Below, piece by piece: positions 30,690 through 41,124 of a stretch of DNA of 64,000 bases. A program made the position numbers and the translations under genes. The stretch covers positions 25,259,888 through 25,323,887 of the forward strand of contig NC_084707.1 in the NCBI RefSeq assembly GCF_033807575.1, written 5' to 3'. Numbering within the stretch: position 1 is the stretch's first letter; every line of letters starts with the position of its first letter. The stretch comes from Cydia pomonella. Its lineage: Eukaryota > Arthropoda > Insecta > Lepidoptera > Tortricidae. The notes below the pieces were generated by a model. It saw only the letters and a program-made list of their open reading frames with translations. It did no database searches and was not told where the DNA came from.

Positions 30690-31287
30690 AGATTAGCGCC
30701 GTCGTCGGTTTTCCTCTTGATAAAGATCTGTTGAACTCTCTATAATAAGCAATGCTCAAAATTAGCTCCATCTGCCAACGACGTCAGGTTAGCGGTTGGA
30801 CCTTATTTGATCGTTGCTCATTTAAGGGACACGTACATGGATTTTTATTAAAAGTACACAGAGACACTGGAGTTATAATTTAGTTATATACCTTTGGCGT
30901 TGAAACTCTAGGTCCATGGGGTCCCAGCGCGCACAAGTTTTTTGGAGAAATCGCGAAACGTCTGGTTGACGTAACTGGTGACCGAAGAGCTGGCGGCTTC
31001 CTCGCACAACGTATCAGTATTGCGATACAACGAGGAAATGCCGGCAGCATCCTTGGTACAATGCCTCAAGGGCCTATTTTAGATATAAGCTAGTTATAGT
31101 AATCATCTGTATATATCCATTATGTATATTGCCTTTGAGTGGTAATATTTATTTGGTCCACTCGCCATCCTGACGCTCGCTCACCAATATCAACACCAAA
31201 ATGTAAAATTGACTACCCATTCTTTACTGACGCCCGTACACTAGTGTTTGCTTGGCTCGCCGGGTTTTCATTTTGGGACCGCGGCAA
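30690..31287. repeat. Gene 2 3' flank, duplicated with 17890-18532
   Basis: Colinear with the gene 1 flank except for the LINE insertion at 30897-31131. Holds the probable 3' UTR of gene 2 on the minus strand, with AATAAA at 30844-30849 beyond the insertion. Confidence 0.7.
30897..31131 (+). mobile_element. LINE 3' fragment (IQRGNA family) with target duplication
   Basis: Reads LGPWGPSAHKFFGEIAKRLV, DVTGDRRAGGFLAQRISIAI, QRGNAGSILGTMP and stops. Flanked by CCTTTG at 30891-30896 and 31132-31137; the gene 1 flank has a single ACATTTGAG at this place. It is inserted in the 3' flank of gene 2. Close relative at 55555-55762. Confidence 0.85.
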
Positions 31288-33306
31288 CTACAAGAGACAA
31301 GACGTATTCCCGGGCACTGGCACCCACTGCGCCACACTTCCGCTGGCATCGTGGAACACTATATTGTTATTTATGTCAAACACAAAGTCCTTTAATAAGG
31401 CAGATTTGTAAGTAGCATACAATGTTTTGGTTAAATTTATTGGGTTATATTTAAAAATTATCTTGTGTGTTGGATGTGCTAAAAATGCATTGCCTGTATA
31501 TGAAGATAGCACATACTTATTTCTAGCAATCTCTATTGGTTTTTTTGGAGCGTAATTTTTGAAGTGGTAAACAGTGGAATTGGTTACAAATACTATATTA
31601 TATACTCCTTCCACGCAAACAAATGCTACATCTTCAAATACGTAGGAAGTTAAGTGGGCTAGTCTACCAATCACATAAACTTTCCCCCGATAATCATTAT
31701 ATTCATAATGAGAAAATATACCTGGTTTACTTTTATCTACGTAAAATACTCTCCGGCAATTAAACATCATTTTGTCTTGAGTAGGGTGGCCCCAAAAATG
31801 ATCATCGCAATCTTTAATACTCGTCGTGTTCCTAAGAAAATAATATAGGTATTGTCTGCACCTTTCTTTTGTACCCATATACAAAATCGAATGGTGCTGG
31901 TCAACGACCATTCCACTAGTACTTATCCTATTAACCAACCATTGCGTTCTATTATGTAGAAAAATGCCTATGTTCCAGTTGTCGTTAAATTGTAGATAAA
32001 GAATGTTATTCTTTCGGTCTATAGCTAGTTGATCAGTTATTTTTCCACTGATGATGTGTCTACGTGAGTAATATTTTCCTTCGATACAGGCTTCGTATTT
32101 GGTGTATCGTAGTCGCAGGTTGCCCGTCAAAACACCAATCATAACCACCGTCAGAGTCAGCACGTATATCTTGCATACTAGAAAAAGAAAGGACTGATTT
32201 TACTAACAGACTTCAAGATTTTTATAATTTATTATATTTGGACTTCTATGTATTTAAAGTTGTACCGTGTTGTTGTAACTAGTTAGAAAAGGGAATTTTT
32301 AGGGATCCGTACCCAAAGGGTCAAACGGGATCCTATTACTGAGACTCCGCTGTCCGTCCGTCTGTCACCGGGTTATATCTCATGAACCGTGATAGTTAGC
32401 CAGTTGAAATTTCTACAGATTACGTATTTCTGTTGCCGTTATAACAACAAATACTAAAAATAGAATAAAATAAATATTTCAGGGGGCTCCCTTACAAAAA
32501 AGTAATTTTTAGATAATGGTACGGAACTCTTCGTGCACGAGTCCGACTCGTACATGGCCGATCTTTTTTTTTTTTACTTTATTGCATAAACAAAGAAAAA
32601 ATGTACAAATGGTGGACATTAAAAAATAAAACAGGCATTAAAAAATGTATGATATTTTGAAGTCACTATTTTCTCTCGTATTAGTATTAAACAAGCTTCT
32701 ATAAATTTCTAAATTTATAGATGCAAGTTGGAGGTATAACTTTAAATAGAAATACCTATTTATATACACGATCCCCATTTCCAGAACACGGTTGGAATAT
32801 GCAAGAGCGATAGAGAACAGCGAGAACTACAACTTATCTGCTTTGGCTAAAGGTTGACTGGTAGAGAATGCCTTATGGCATTCAGTTCGCCTTTTGTACA
32901 ATGTTTTTTCCTTTGCGCAATAAATAAATAGAGAGGCAGATGAAGAAATTTCGATTTTCGTTTTTCGAGTTTGCCAGTCGTCTGTCGATGTCGGCACGCT
33001 ATCGGTCGTAGGTATGTCACCTGCCAACTGGCGCTAACTGGCGCGGGTGCAGTACGCGTTGCTTATACTATTCTTCATAACAGGCTCACCCACTCCGTGC
33101 ACCAGTATGAGCTAGCGGAAGCCCTTAAGGAGATCGAGCTACGGTCTGCTTAAGAGCTTTCCACCAGTTCAAATGGTCAAATCGGGTCCCTCTCGGAGCT
33201 CGTGTTTTGGTCCGCATTGACATCCCAAAGTTCCAACACTGCTAAAACATTATTAGATACAATGTAGAAACTTACCGAGGTGCATCATAACAATAATGAA
33301 ATTCAT
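31288..33306 (-). CDS. Ommochrome-binding-protein-like gene 2 (two exons)
   Basis: Paralogue of gene 1. Coding exons are 33276-33306 and 31288-32177 (minus). The donor CTCG|GTAAG and acceptor TTTTTCTAG|TATGC join in phase, giving MNFIIVMMHLVCKIYVLTLT and 306 residues. Signal peptide at residues 1-30; family marks C-x-EGKYYSRRHIISGK, LAIDRKNNILYLQF, VFVTNSTVYHF, KDFVFDINNNIVFHDA and WVPVPGNTSC-LL at the end, close to the length of the Manduca protein. About 80 of 98 residues match gene 1 from the signal peptide on, while the middle third is far more diverged. The intron is 1,098 nt. It is presumably secreted to haemolymph and binds an ommochrome or other small ligand; that role is inferred from the family. 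Confidence 0.8.
32291..32560 (+). repeat. Dispersed repeat in gene 2 intron, GGATCCGTACC ends
   Basis: Starts TTTTAGGGATCCGTACCCAA and ends GGTACGGAACTCTTCGTGC, so the termini are inverted copies of (G)GG-TCCGTACC. Interior has CTCCGCTGTCCGTCCGTCTG and ATCTCATGAACCGTGATAG. Ends resemble the GGGTTCCGT family. Confidence 0.65.
33276..33306 (-). other. First coding exon of gene 2
   Basis: 31 nt, identical in length and nearly in sequence to exon 1 of gene 1 (one codon differs: ATT for GTT). Listed because it is too short to show as an open frame and defines the true start. Confidence 0.8.
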
Positions 33307-33372
33307 TTTGGGTGGATAGAATTTGAAAATCTTGATTTAGTTGCTCAAGTCAGCCCGCTTGCTAGCTTTAAT

Positions 33373-33378
33373 TTTATA
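33373..33378 (-). promoter_or_regulatory. TATA box, gene 2
   Basis: TATAAA(A) on the minus strand, 67 nt before the ATG, in the same context as for gene 1 (GGGCTGACTTGAGCAACTAA downstream). Confidence 0.7.
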
Positions 33379-33421
33379 CAATTGACAATAATGACAATAA
33401 GCTGTTTGACTGATAAATCTA

Positions 33422-33442
33422 GGGGGGGGGGGGGGGGGGGGG
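33422..33442 (+). repeat. Poly-G tract, 21 G
   Basis: Uninterrupted G21 about 45 nt upstream of the gene 2 TATA box. Gene 1 has only GGGGGG in the matching region (24005-24010). Confidence 0.85.
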
Positions 33443-34330
33443 TGACAGCAATATAATTAAAGGGTTGCTAGCAATATAGTTAAAGTTAGTAAAGATGGTA
33501 GCGAATTCTGTTATTTTATTCCAGACAACCTACTTTTGCGTAAAGTTGACTTCCGAATATGTAAACTACATCACTAGATGTCACTATAAATAGATACAAT
33601 ATAGAATGAATATAACATTAAAATGGTTGCATATATCTCGATTGTCAAGACCTTTGTTTATTTACAATGTTGTTACTGTAGCATTAAACTCTCGTAGATT
33701 CAAACTAGGGAATTTAGACTCCTAATGTTACAAAACCTGGTGGTTCAGCACTCCTAATATTACAATACCATCTGCAAAGATTCGTGCGATTTGATTCCGC
33801 CAAAGAAATCTGAAACGAACTCGAGCGCATCTATGGAGGTACGCGCGTAGACAAGACATACATACATACAAAAAATACCTGAATCACGACAACATTATCA
33901 TGTGTCAATTTTAAAGAATATCTGGAGCGAACTGCTTACGGAGCTACAGAGCTAGACGAAATTATCCCAATATTTCCTAATGTGCAAGATCCTAGGCAGT
34001 TTAACTCCGAAATATCTTGATCACAGAAATAACTTTAGTTAGTGGTTAATGTCAAAGAAGGAACGCTTTTTTGAGAATGAGAACCTGGCAAGACAGTTGT
34101 GTGAATACGAAAGAGTACTAGGTCAGACTGAGATAAAAGTCATAGAAGACGGGGCTAATGGAGCTTTGCGCACAAAGATGAACAAAGCTAAAAAGAAGAA
34201 CTATTCCAGAGAGATTAGGAGCTGCAAGTACTTACACCTACTCTATTACTATCTTGTATCTCGTATCAAATCGAAAGCAATAAACATTCTCTTAAAACCT
34301 TTTCTACATAGTATTAGGATTACAAGTATT
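33440..34330. repeat. Gene 2 upstream region, duplicated with 24000-24925
   Basis: Counterpart of the gene 1 upstream region, ending at CGAAAGCAATAAACAT. Confidence 0.75.
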
Positions 34331-34351
34331 TTTTTGTTAAATTTCTATTAA
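34049..34351 (+). CDS. Unrecognised open frame, unit 2 copy (weak)
   Basis: 100 codons starting MSKKERFFENENLARQLCEY, then ERVLGQTEIKVIEDGANGAL, RTKMNKAKKKN. The first ~50 codons parallel 24712-24865. After KKN the two diverge and this frame runs on into AT-rich sequence. No domain or signal peptide. See the unit 1 entry for the argument for and against. Confidence 0.25.
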   Translation: MSKKERFFENENLARQLCEYERVLGQTEIKVIEDGANGALRTKMNKAKKKNYSREIRSCKYLHLLYYYLVSRIKSKAINILLKPFLHSIRITSIFLLNFY

Positions 34352-34399
34352 CCAATAAAATATTACAAGAAACCAAACAAAAAAATGACTTGTCAATCG

Positions 34400-34986
34400 A
34401 CCAAGTAGACATAATATTGTGTAGGACGATGGTAACGTACGAATGCATATATGTAGTTTTGCACGCACACATACATAGTTAGCTTGGGAATAAAATTAGA
34501 GATGGCGCTTTCAAATGAATTTCGATAAAACACTTCAAGAGCTCCCTTTACCTTTATACTTACTTCACTCTTTGGATAAATCAAATCAGCTTCTACAAGG
34601 CTTCTATTTTCAAAACGATAGGCCACTACGGCCATCATGACGGAACACCAACCTCTGTAGTGTGATGTCGCCCTTCATCTTCCAATCACTTTGGTCACTA
34701 TGGAGTTTATGGATTATGGAAGGTAGAGTTAAGGAATAGAATCTTCATATACCAAAAAGTGTCCGATAGTAAACCGTAAATAGGTGGCGCTAGCGCGCAT
34801 ACCTAGAATACTTGAGAAAAAAATCGAATGATAGACAGCGCACTTTACTCCGTCAATAACGCCTAGGTTCTTAGCTACTCTAGCGCTACTTTGGAGAGAT
34901 TTGGAACTATTATTTATAGCTGACAACTGGACACTTTTACAATAGTTCTGCCTATGGAGATTCTGTTCCTTGCCTCTACCTTTCAT
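34400..34986 (-). repeat. Duplicated block B, unit 2 copy, with conserved frame
   Basis: Matches 25060-25150 and 26403-26658 in order, without the gypsy and LINE pieces that separate them in unit 1. The minus-strand frame SAINNSSKSLQSSARVAKNL, GVIDGVKCAVY at about 34830-34925 is preserved. Confidence 0.6.
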
Positions 34987-35520
34987 ATTATGAATGTTTT
35001 ATGAAACAGAAACCCCATCAAAAACATTTTCATGTAAAATGTTGCCAAGAATGTAAAATGTTGTTATGGTTTCCATAAGACTCGCGACTAAGTAATCTAC
35101 TAATTTAAAGGGTGGGGGTGAATTAAAAAAAATCCTGAATTATTTAGTTTATTATTTATAACATAGAGTCCATATTAGTATTTTATGCAACAGTTGTATA
35201 AGAAGGGTCAAAAAAGGCGAGTGGCGTGAGTTACAATGTGAGCCGGAGCCGAAGCGAACATTGTAAAGGAATACGCCACGAGAATTTTTTGACCTACTTA
35301 TACAACGTTGCATACAATATTTTTCCTACGAGTCAACAAAAATAAATCTTAATTTAGGTAAACAAATTACAGCAAAAGTATATAGCCAAGACGCGCGAGC
35401 ATACCTTGTTACGCGCCCGGCCGGCCCCGGGCCGCGGCCGGCCGGTCGGCGACACCGCCTCGTAACTCATGAGGCCCTGGTACTTGCTACTTGCTAAATT
35501 AATTTTTTGGACAGTTTTTT
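34987..35520. repeat. Dispersed repeat with GC-rich palindromic island
   Basis: 35005-35060 is the inverse of 17820-17870 (CATTTTCATGTAAAATGTTG). 35200-35300 has near-palindromic GAGTGGCGTGAGTTACAATG ... CATTGTAAAGGAATACGCCAC. 35411-35460 is almost all G and C, with GGCCGGCC motifs on both sides of a CCCGGGCCGCGG core. Confidence 0.5.
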
Positions 35521-36344
35521 CTCAATTTTGGCCACCGTAGCCTACGGAGACTAACAAGTAACGCTAAGCGGTCTTCGTAGTCTATGGGTGTTGCTATATT
35601 ACGGGTGTCACATGCGTGTTTCTGACTTATGAAGTAATTATTTTTACTATGCAACCACATGAATATTTTGTAAGTTGGCAGCAATGCACTTAGTTTAAAA
35701 CTGTATTCGTTTTGGTTTTGTTAGGTTGGTAGCCATTAATCGCAGTAACATTATAGCTTATAAAAGCACAAGAGCTTTTATGAGGAATAGACAATATAGA
35801 CTTTTCTTGAAATCTTTTATGTATGTTCTTATATTCGTGTTAATGAATGCATAAATGACAGATAACAGTAGAGGAGTAGGAAAACCAATTTTCAGACCCC
35901 TAGCATCAAAATTTGCGGAACCCTCATACAAATATTCATCTCCTAATTTAAGGGGTTGGGGGTAAACTTTCAAGTTTTAGATTTTTTTTGTTGTTTGTGT
36001 ACTAATACTAGCTAACATGCCAAAATTCAGCTTTCTAAGACTTCAAAAACTACCCTAAGAGTTTTGATGATCATCAGTGAATGACTGAGTGAGTGTCAAT
36101 GGCGAAATTAGTTTTTTTTAGATATCAATAAAATCTTAAGTATGTGAGCTATGCAATTGAAACTTTTTGTATTTAACATGTCTACTATTTGACATCACAT
36201 CCCGAGAATTATGATTACGACGAAGCGCGAGAAAAGGTAGGTAGTGCCCTCGCGCTTCGCTTGGCTCGTCTTGACGTGGGCACTGCAGTGCCCCCATGTA
36301 GCATACATAGTGTAAGACGCCGGCTTACGCAGTTTTATCATTTA
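35521..36344. other. No gene recognised
   Basis: 35930-36060 resembles 63090-63150 (CAGCTTTCTA, CATGCCAAA). 36205-36300 has inverted GAAGCGCGAG / CTCGCGCTTC and GGGCACTGCAGTGCCC. No coding signal. Confidence 0.4.
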
Positions 36345-36720
36345 ATTTTTTTTATAGCCTACATTGTGTCCCACTGCTGGGCTAAGGCCTCCCCTGTTTT
36401 CCGCCACTCGTCACGGCTTTGCTCCCGCCAGTCGCAACAAAATGAGTCCAGCCCGCGTAGCCAATGTGCATATCGTTCACGCTCCGTGGCGAACGAAACG
36501 CAACCGTCACAGTCGCTCTAATATGGAAGAGTTATAGAGAGAGATGAATACGCTACACTGCGGAGCGTTAACGATTGTAACGTTGGCTACGCGGCCAGGT
36601 CGTCTCGCCATCTCGTTTTCGGCCTGCCTCTGCCTTGGGTGATCTGTGGTGTCTATTCGGTCGCTATTTTGGCCCATCTGTCCGAGTGCATCCTACAGTC
36701 AAGATTATTTTGTCTAAAAA
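36345..36720 (-). mobile_element. LINE ORF2 C-terminal relic (RTE-like), split by a MITE
   Basis: Minus strand: RMHSDRWAKIATE-stop-TPQITQG, GRGRPKTRWRDDLA, then a MITE (36455-36592), then LDSFCCDWREQSRDEWRKTG, EALAQQWDTM and stop. The two halves join into the normal order of RTE-type ORF2 ends. Confidence 0.8.
36455..36592. repeat. MITE nested in the LINE, 138 bp
   Basis: Ends GCGTAGCCAATGTGCATATC and reverse complement GCGTAGCCAACGTTACAATC, both followed by CGTT-ACGCTCCG. It sits between codons of the LINE relic. Confidence 0.8.
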
Positions 36721-36837
36721 CCGAAATTATTACGTTACGCTAGGGCCTGACAGAATGATCATATAACTAGTTATAGAGTACCTACTTTCCACTTTTCTCT
36801 TTTGGTTATCTTATAGTTTTTGAGTAAAATAGCTGTG

Positions 36838-36911
36838 ACATACAGACAGACAGATGGACGTGACGAAACTGTAAGGGTTCCGTTTTTGCCATTTTGGCTA
36901 CGGAACCATAA
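36838..36911 (+). repeat. GGGTTCCGT dispersed repeat
   Basis: ACATACAGACAGACAGATGG, GACGAAACTGTAAGGGTTCC, TTGGCTACGGAACC: same family as 63163-63265. Confidence 0.75.
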
Positions 36912-38689
36912 AATGCACACTGTAAATTTCAACTACCTAACCCACTCGTATTATCGATCAAAAATTCTTTTTCGCAAGAAGTAAGTAAGCCAGTAAGTAG
37001 TTTATTTTTTGTACTTATTAGACAATTCTATCTTTATTCTACCGAACGTAACAGTTATTTTTTTTACTTTGAGAGCGCACCACCGACATTCTTAGTGGTG
37101 TACGCGTATTTCTCCGTAGCTGAATGTTTGTAGATAGAGCAGATGTAGGATAGGGCAAAAAAAAATTCTTCACAAGAAATATTAAACAGGATACGAAGCA
37201 AACAACCAGCAAACGAAGAATTGTTAAAACTGACGACCATACATATTCTAAAGACTAATAAAAATAAGTCCAGTTTCATTGTTCCTTATAGATAACCATT
37301 GCGAAGCAAAACGTCTTCAGAAACATAATACGTATTAACAACTTTGGCCATTCCCTTCAAAGCTCATAACATAACAGAGTACTTACTTCACACATCTTCA
37401 TACAGGGTGAATTTTTATCACAGATAGTAAACAACAAATCGCTTATAATAAATTAAAACATTTGTGCGGACCCTTAACCTAGTAGCCGAGAGCATTGATT
37501 TGTTTTGGTGTTCTCTGACTGAATTCACAAAGTCTACATTGTTCACATTATGTTATATGCGCCATAAGTTAAAATAATTTTTTGTTAATAGTTACACTAT
37601 TGCCTTAGGTTTAGTACCTGTAAAGATAGTTGTAAGTGTGGAAGTAAATAAAATAAAAAAAATAAAAATAAAATATTTATTTAATGGAGCACTAATAATG
37701 CTCAGAGTCCTATTCTGTTTTAACCATTTAATAAGAGATACCACGTGATCTTCCATACAAAAAGTGAAAACGTTTTTCCACTTCTAAATATTTATTCTCC
37801 ATGATTTTTAGTATGTTATTGACACAATGAAAAGCTAGGTTTATATGTCTTCCTTTTTTCAAAATTTGCAAAACGATATTTTTTTCTAGACAGCCAAAAA
37901 GATTGGCTATTTCATTCTTTTTGACTGTCTGACTTTAACATTTTTTAATGTAAGATTATTCGTGGCATCTCTAGTACTAACCTAACCTAACCCACTCTTG
38001 GCTAGATATTCGTTTGAGTGGGGTAGCAGTTTTAACCTAACCTAACCCACTTTTTTGATATTGAGGCCTAGTAATAATTATGTCTTGTCACTTGTTAGAG
38101 TAAACATGTTAAAGAATTTGTAATAATTAGACGAAGTGTAAATATACCATATAACCTTTATAATAAAAATAACATTATATACATCGTTGATTAGTCATTA
38201 TAAAAGTATGCCTTTTATTACATTATTCCAAATAACGATATATCAAACCATAATATATCAAAAGTAGTTATAAAAACTTTTGCGCCTCCCGTCTCAAGGT
38301 CATTTCATATTATTTGTTAATCATAAAGGTATTCTTAATTTAATAATAGTGAGGACTACTTCATTTAATGTGCCACATATATGTGGTTTTCCAATACTTT
38401 AAGTATTTCTGCATGGATAGCATAGTCGCGTGTTTATAGCCTGTCGTGTCATGCGACACTTTCGCACTTACATACTTGTTAGAACATGACAAGCATGGTG
38501 ACAGACGATTAAGAGACGACCAATTCAGCCATACGGAGTCAGAGGGGCACATAGGCCACGGTAAATGCTTAACATTAGGCTGATAAATTTTTGTTTCCAC
38601 CGACGTATTTATTTATTTATTGTGTGGCTTCGTTACATGTCACTGGATACAAAACTGTAGAGAATATATTACACTACCAGTTTAATATT
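36912..38689. other. No gene recognised; telomere-like motifs
   Basis: AT-rich. 37979-38052 holds two short runs of CCTAA units (CTAACCTAACCTAACCC and TAACCTAACCTAACCC). 38600-38690 is the low-complexity edge of the LINE that follows. Confidence 0.45.
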
Positions 38690-40140
38690 TAGAATTTTGC
38701 GTTACTCAAATAAGCACATATATTTTATGAGGGGACATTCCAGCACTATGTGTTCAATCGTCTGGTCTCGGTGCTCACACTCGCAGGCAAGAGAGACACT
38801 CCAGCCCCATTTGTGCGAGTGGTGTGCGCAGTTAACAATTCCGGTTCTAAAGCAGTTAAGGGTTGACCATACGCGATGGGGCTCTTTGAAGCCGGTAGGA
38901 GGTGTTCGAGGTATGAGAGGGATAAGAGGATTTGTTTGTTCCTCGTGGTGCTGCTTGCCAGGCCTCCATCAACCTTCAAGTGGTTTGTTGATTGGGTATT
39001 TGTAGAGCAGGAGGGTTTTTAAACTTTCGCCTTTTGTTACTCATCTCGTTGAGGTCTCGGTGGACCCTTTAACCTTCCTTGTAACCTTCCCAAGTTTAAA
39101 GCAACTGTGCTTTTTGATGGCTTCTCGGTGAAAGCTTATCTTCCTACGGAGGTGTGCAGGAGCTATGTTGCTCAGAATGGGGAGCAAGTGGGATGGCGTA
39201 GGCTTTAAGCATGCGTTAATTAGTCAGAGTGTCTGGTTTAGATGTGTGTCGACGGCTGAGGTATGTGCACTGTTCATCCAAACTGGGGCGCAGTACTCAG
39301 CCGTTGCTGCCAGAGCCAAAGCCAAGCCAGAGCCAAAGCTGTAGTTTGAAACAAGATGCAGTAGCTCCCTAAGTGGTTCCCGTGTGAGTTTTTGGATAAT
39401 GTTGTTCCTGGTCTTGAGTTTACTTTCAGCTTTCTTTATGTGAACTTTATATGTTAGCTTCTGTCTAGCGTAACTCCCAAGTATTTGGGGGTTGTTTAAG
39501 TGAAAACAACATACTTCCGTTTTAGTTGGGTTAGGGTACAGGTGCCATTGGCAGAAGTTGTCATCCTGTGCAGCCAGGTCTCTCTCGAGGATTAGTTTTT
39601 ACGCATCTGTTTTGGTGTTGTGTGATTAGAGCCAGATCGTCGGCGTATCCAAACTTCCGAAAGGAGCTTTTGGGTAAGTAGTGCACATAGAGATTGAAAA
39701 GTAGGGGTACAATGGAGCCCTGTGGAAGACCGTTATTTAAAACTCTTACACTGCTAGTATCTTTTCCGAGGAAGGCTTGGACTGGCCTATTAGTAAGAGT
39801 GTTTTCGGTTAGTCTATAAATCTTCAAGCCAGGAATAAATTTTAGCAACTTGTAGAGCAATCCCTGATGCCAAACTGTGTAGTACGCTGCTGTTAGGTCG
39901 ATGAAGGCTGCTGACGATTTGAGTTGTTTGTTAAACCCGTTCTCTATATGAGTTGAGAGTGCCAATACTTAGTTGCAGCAGTTCAGGTTCGCCCTGAATC
40001 GGCTTGATCGTCCGGGATGGTTGCATTTCAGTCTGTAGCTGTACTTTATCGTTAGGTTTACCTGGATTAAAAATAGCAATGATTTCAGACCGCATGAGTG
40101 TAGAGGGCATCTTACCAGAGTCCATAATAGCCGTTTAGAA
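38690..40140 (-). mobile_element. LINE relic: reverse transcriptase to C-terminal finger
   Basis: Minus-strand blocks in order: MDSGKMPSTLMRSEIIAIFN, PGKPND (RT entry); AAFIDLTAAYYTVWHQGLLY, KLLKFI (catalytic block A, with DTVW expected but YTVW here); RVLNNGLPQGSIVPLLFNLY; FGYADDLALITQH (YADD catalytic pair intact); much later RTGIVNCAHHSHKWGWSVSL, ACECEHRDQTIEHIVLEC (C-x-C ... H ... C terminal finger). Frameshifts and stops occur throughout. Jockey-group-like in block order. It is the longest LINE piece in the window (1.45 kb). Confidence 0.85.
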
Positions 40141-40700
40141 TTTCGTCATCCATTCACGGGTCTTGGTCCACTGTGAATATGAACTCGGGAAAGATTATGT
40201 CCTCCCCGCACAAGTTCCGTGGCTCTAACGACTAAAATCTTCCGAATTTTGTCTCAGCTTTTTGCTATCGATCGTGGGAGCCTGCGGTCCACTTGGCAAC
40301 TAGCTTTTTCTACCAGGTACAGTCACAATCTGCGATTGTTGAGCAATTTTGGGTTTTAGAGTTAGCTAATAAAATTGGACATTCCATAGCGTAATAAGTA
40401 TTGGACAAGCAACTGGCTGAACAATCGCGGACTGATAACCGATGATGAGGCCTTCGCGAGTGCAGCCCTACAATCGGTGTTGGATTTGGTCACATCACTA
40501 TAGCGCTGATAGATGAGCATTGCTGCAATGGCTGCGTCGTAGTGGATTTTCCCAAGTTATGTCTATTTTCAGTATTTTATTGTATTAAACACTGTATTTG
40601 TTGGTGCATTGATTGGTGTATTCATTTAACAGTACATAGTAATAAAATGTAAAAAAGATCCCCAAAGTTAAATGTCACCCTGTAGATACGAAATGCTACT
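40141..40700. other. No gene recognised
   Basis: Contains CACAATCTGCGATTGTT and the inverse GAACAATCGCGG at 40327-40435, possibly a small degenerate inverted repeat. Otherwise nothing. Confidence 0.4.
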
Positions 40701-40922
40701 TCATCTCGGGCACAATAAAACTTTTATATCCGATCGTATTGCAAACACCGCCGTAAAGATAATGGAGACGCCAAAGGCGAGAACTTTATATCTCATATTT
40801 TTATATTTTCTATTACTGTAAATCGCTTCAACGTCAGAATTTCGGCGAGAGAAACGCGACGTTTCTTTACGACTGCCAGGGTTCAAGCTGGGGACGTATT
40901 CGCGAATATCAATATTAGGAAA
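40701..40922 (-). CDS. Candidate exon with membrane segment (weak)
   Basis: Minus-strand frame open from after TAG at about 40922 to a TGA at 40701: REYVPSLNPGSRKETSRFSR, RNSDVEAIYSNRKYKNMRYK, then a hydrophobic stretch VLAFGVSIIFTAVFAI, and SDIKVLLCPR. A basic/serine-rich segment before one membrane helix would suit a type II membrane or signal-anchored protein. Upstream on the minus strand are a donor-like CAAAAC|GTGAGT (about 40972), a CTAAT branch-like motif and CCCCAG|C, implying a ~75-nt intron, but the upstream exon has an in-frame stop. Base composition is more coding-like than its surroundings. Not recognised; it could be a 5' exon or chance. Confidence 0.25.
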   Translation of the reverse strand, partial: FPNIDIREYVPSLNPGSRKETSRFSRRNSDVEAIYSNRKYKNMRYKVLAFGVSIIFTAVFAIRSDIKVLLCPR

Positions 40923-41124
40923 TTCCTAATTTATTATATAAAACGAAATAAACATAATACTCACGTTTTGTAGAATTTGGGTGGGTTGTATTTACGTTAT
41001 ATTTTATTTAAAGCTGGCTTACTTTAGCACTGAAAGATATTTTTCCAGGGAAGTCAAAATGTACCTAGTACTGATCACAGCTTTAATATTTTAATGATAA
41101 ATATTAATTTAGTTTTTCTATAGA
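40923..41124. other. No feature seen
   Basis: AT-rich spacer. Confidence 0.4.

Noticed and set aside
38697..39005. 102-codon plus-strand frame
   Set aside because: Antisense shadow of the LINE C-terminal finger, which is recognisable on the minus strand.
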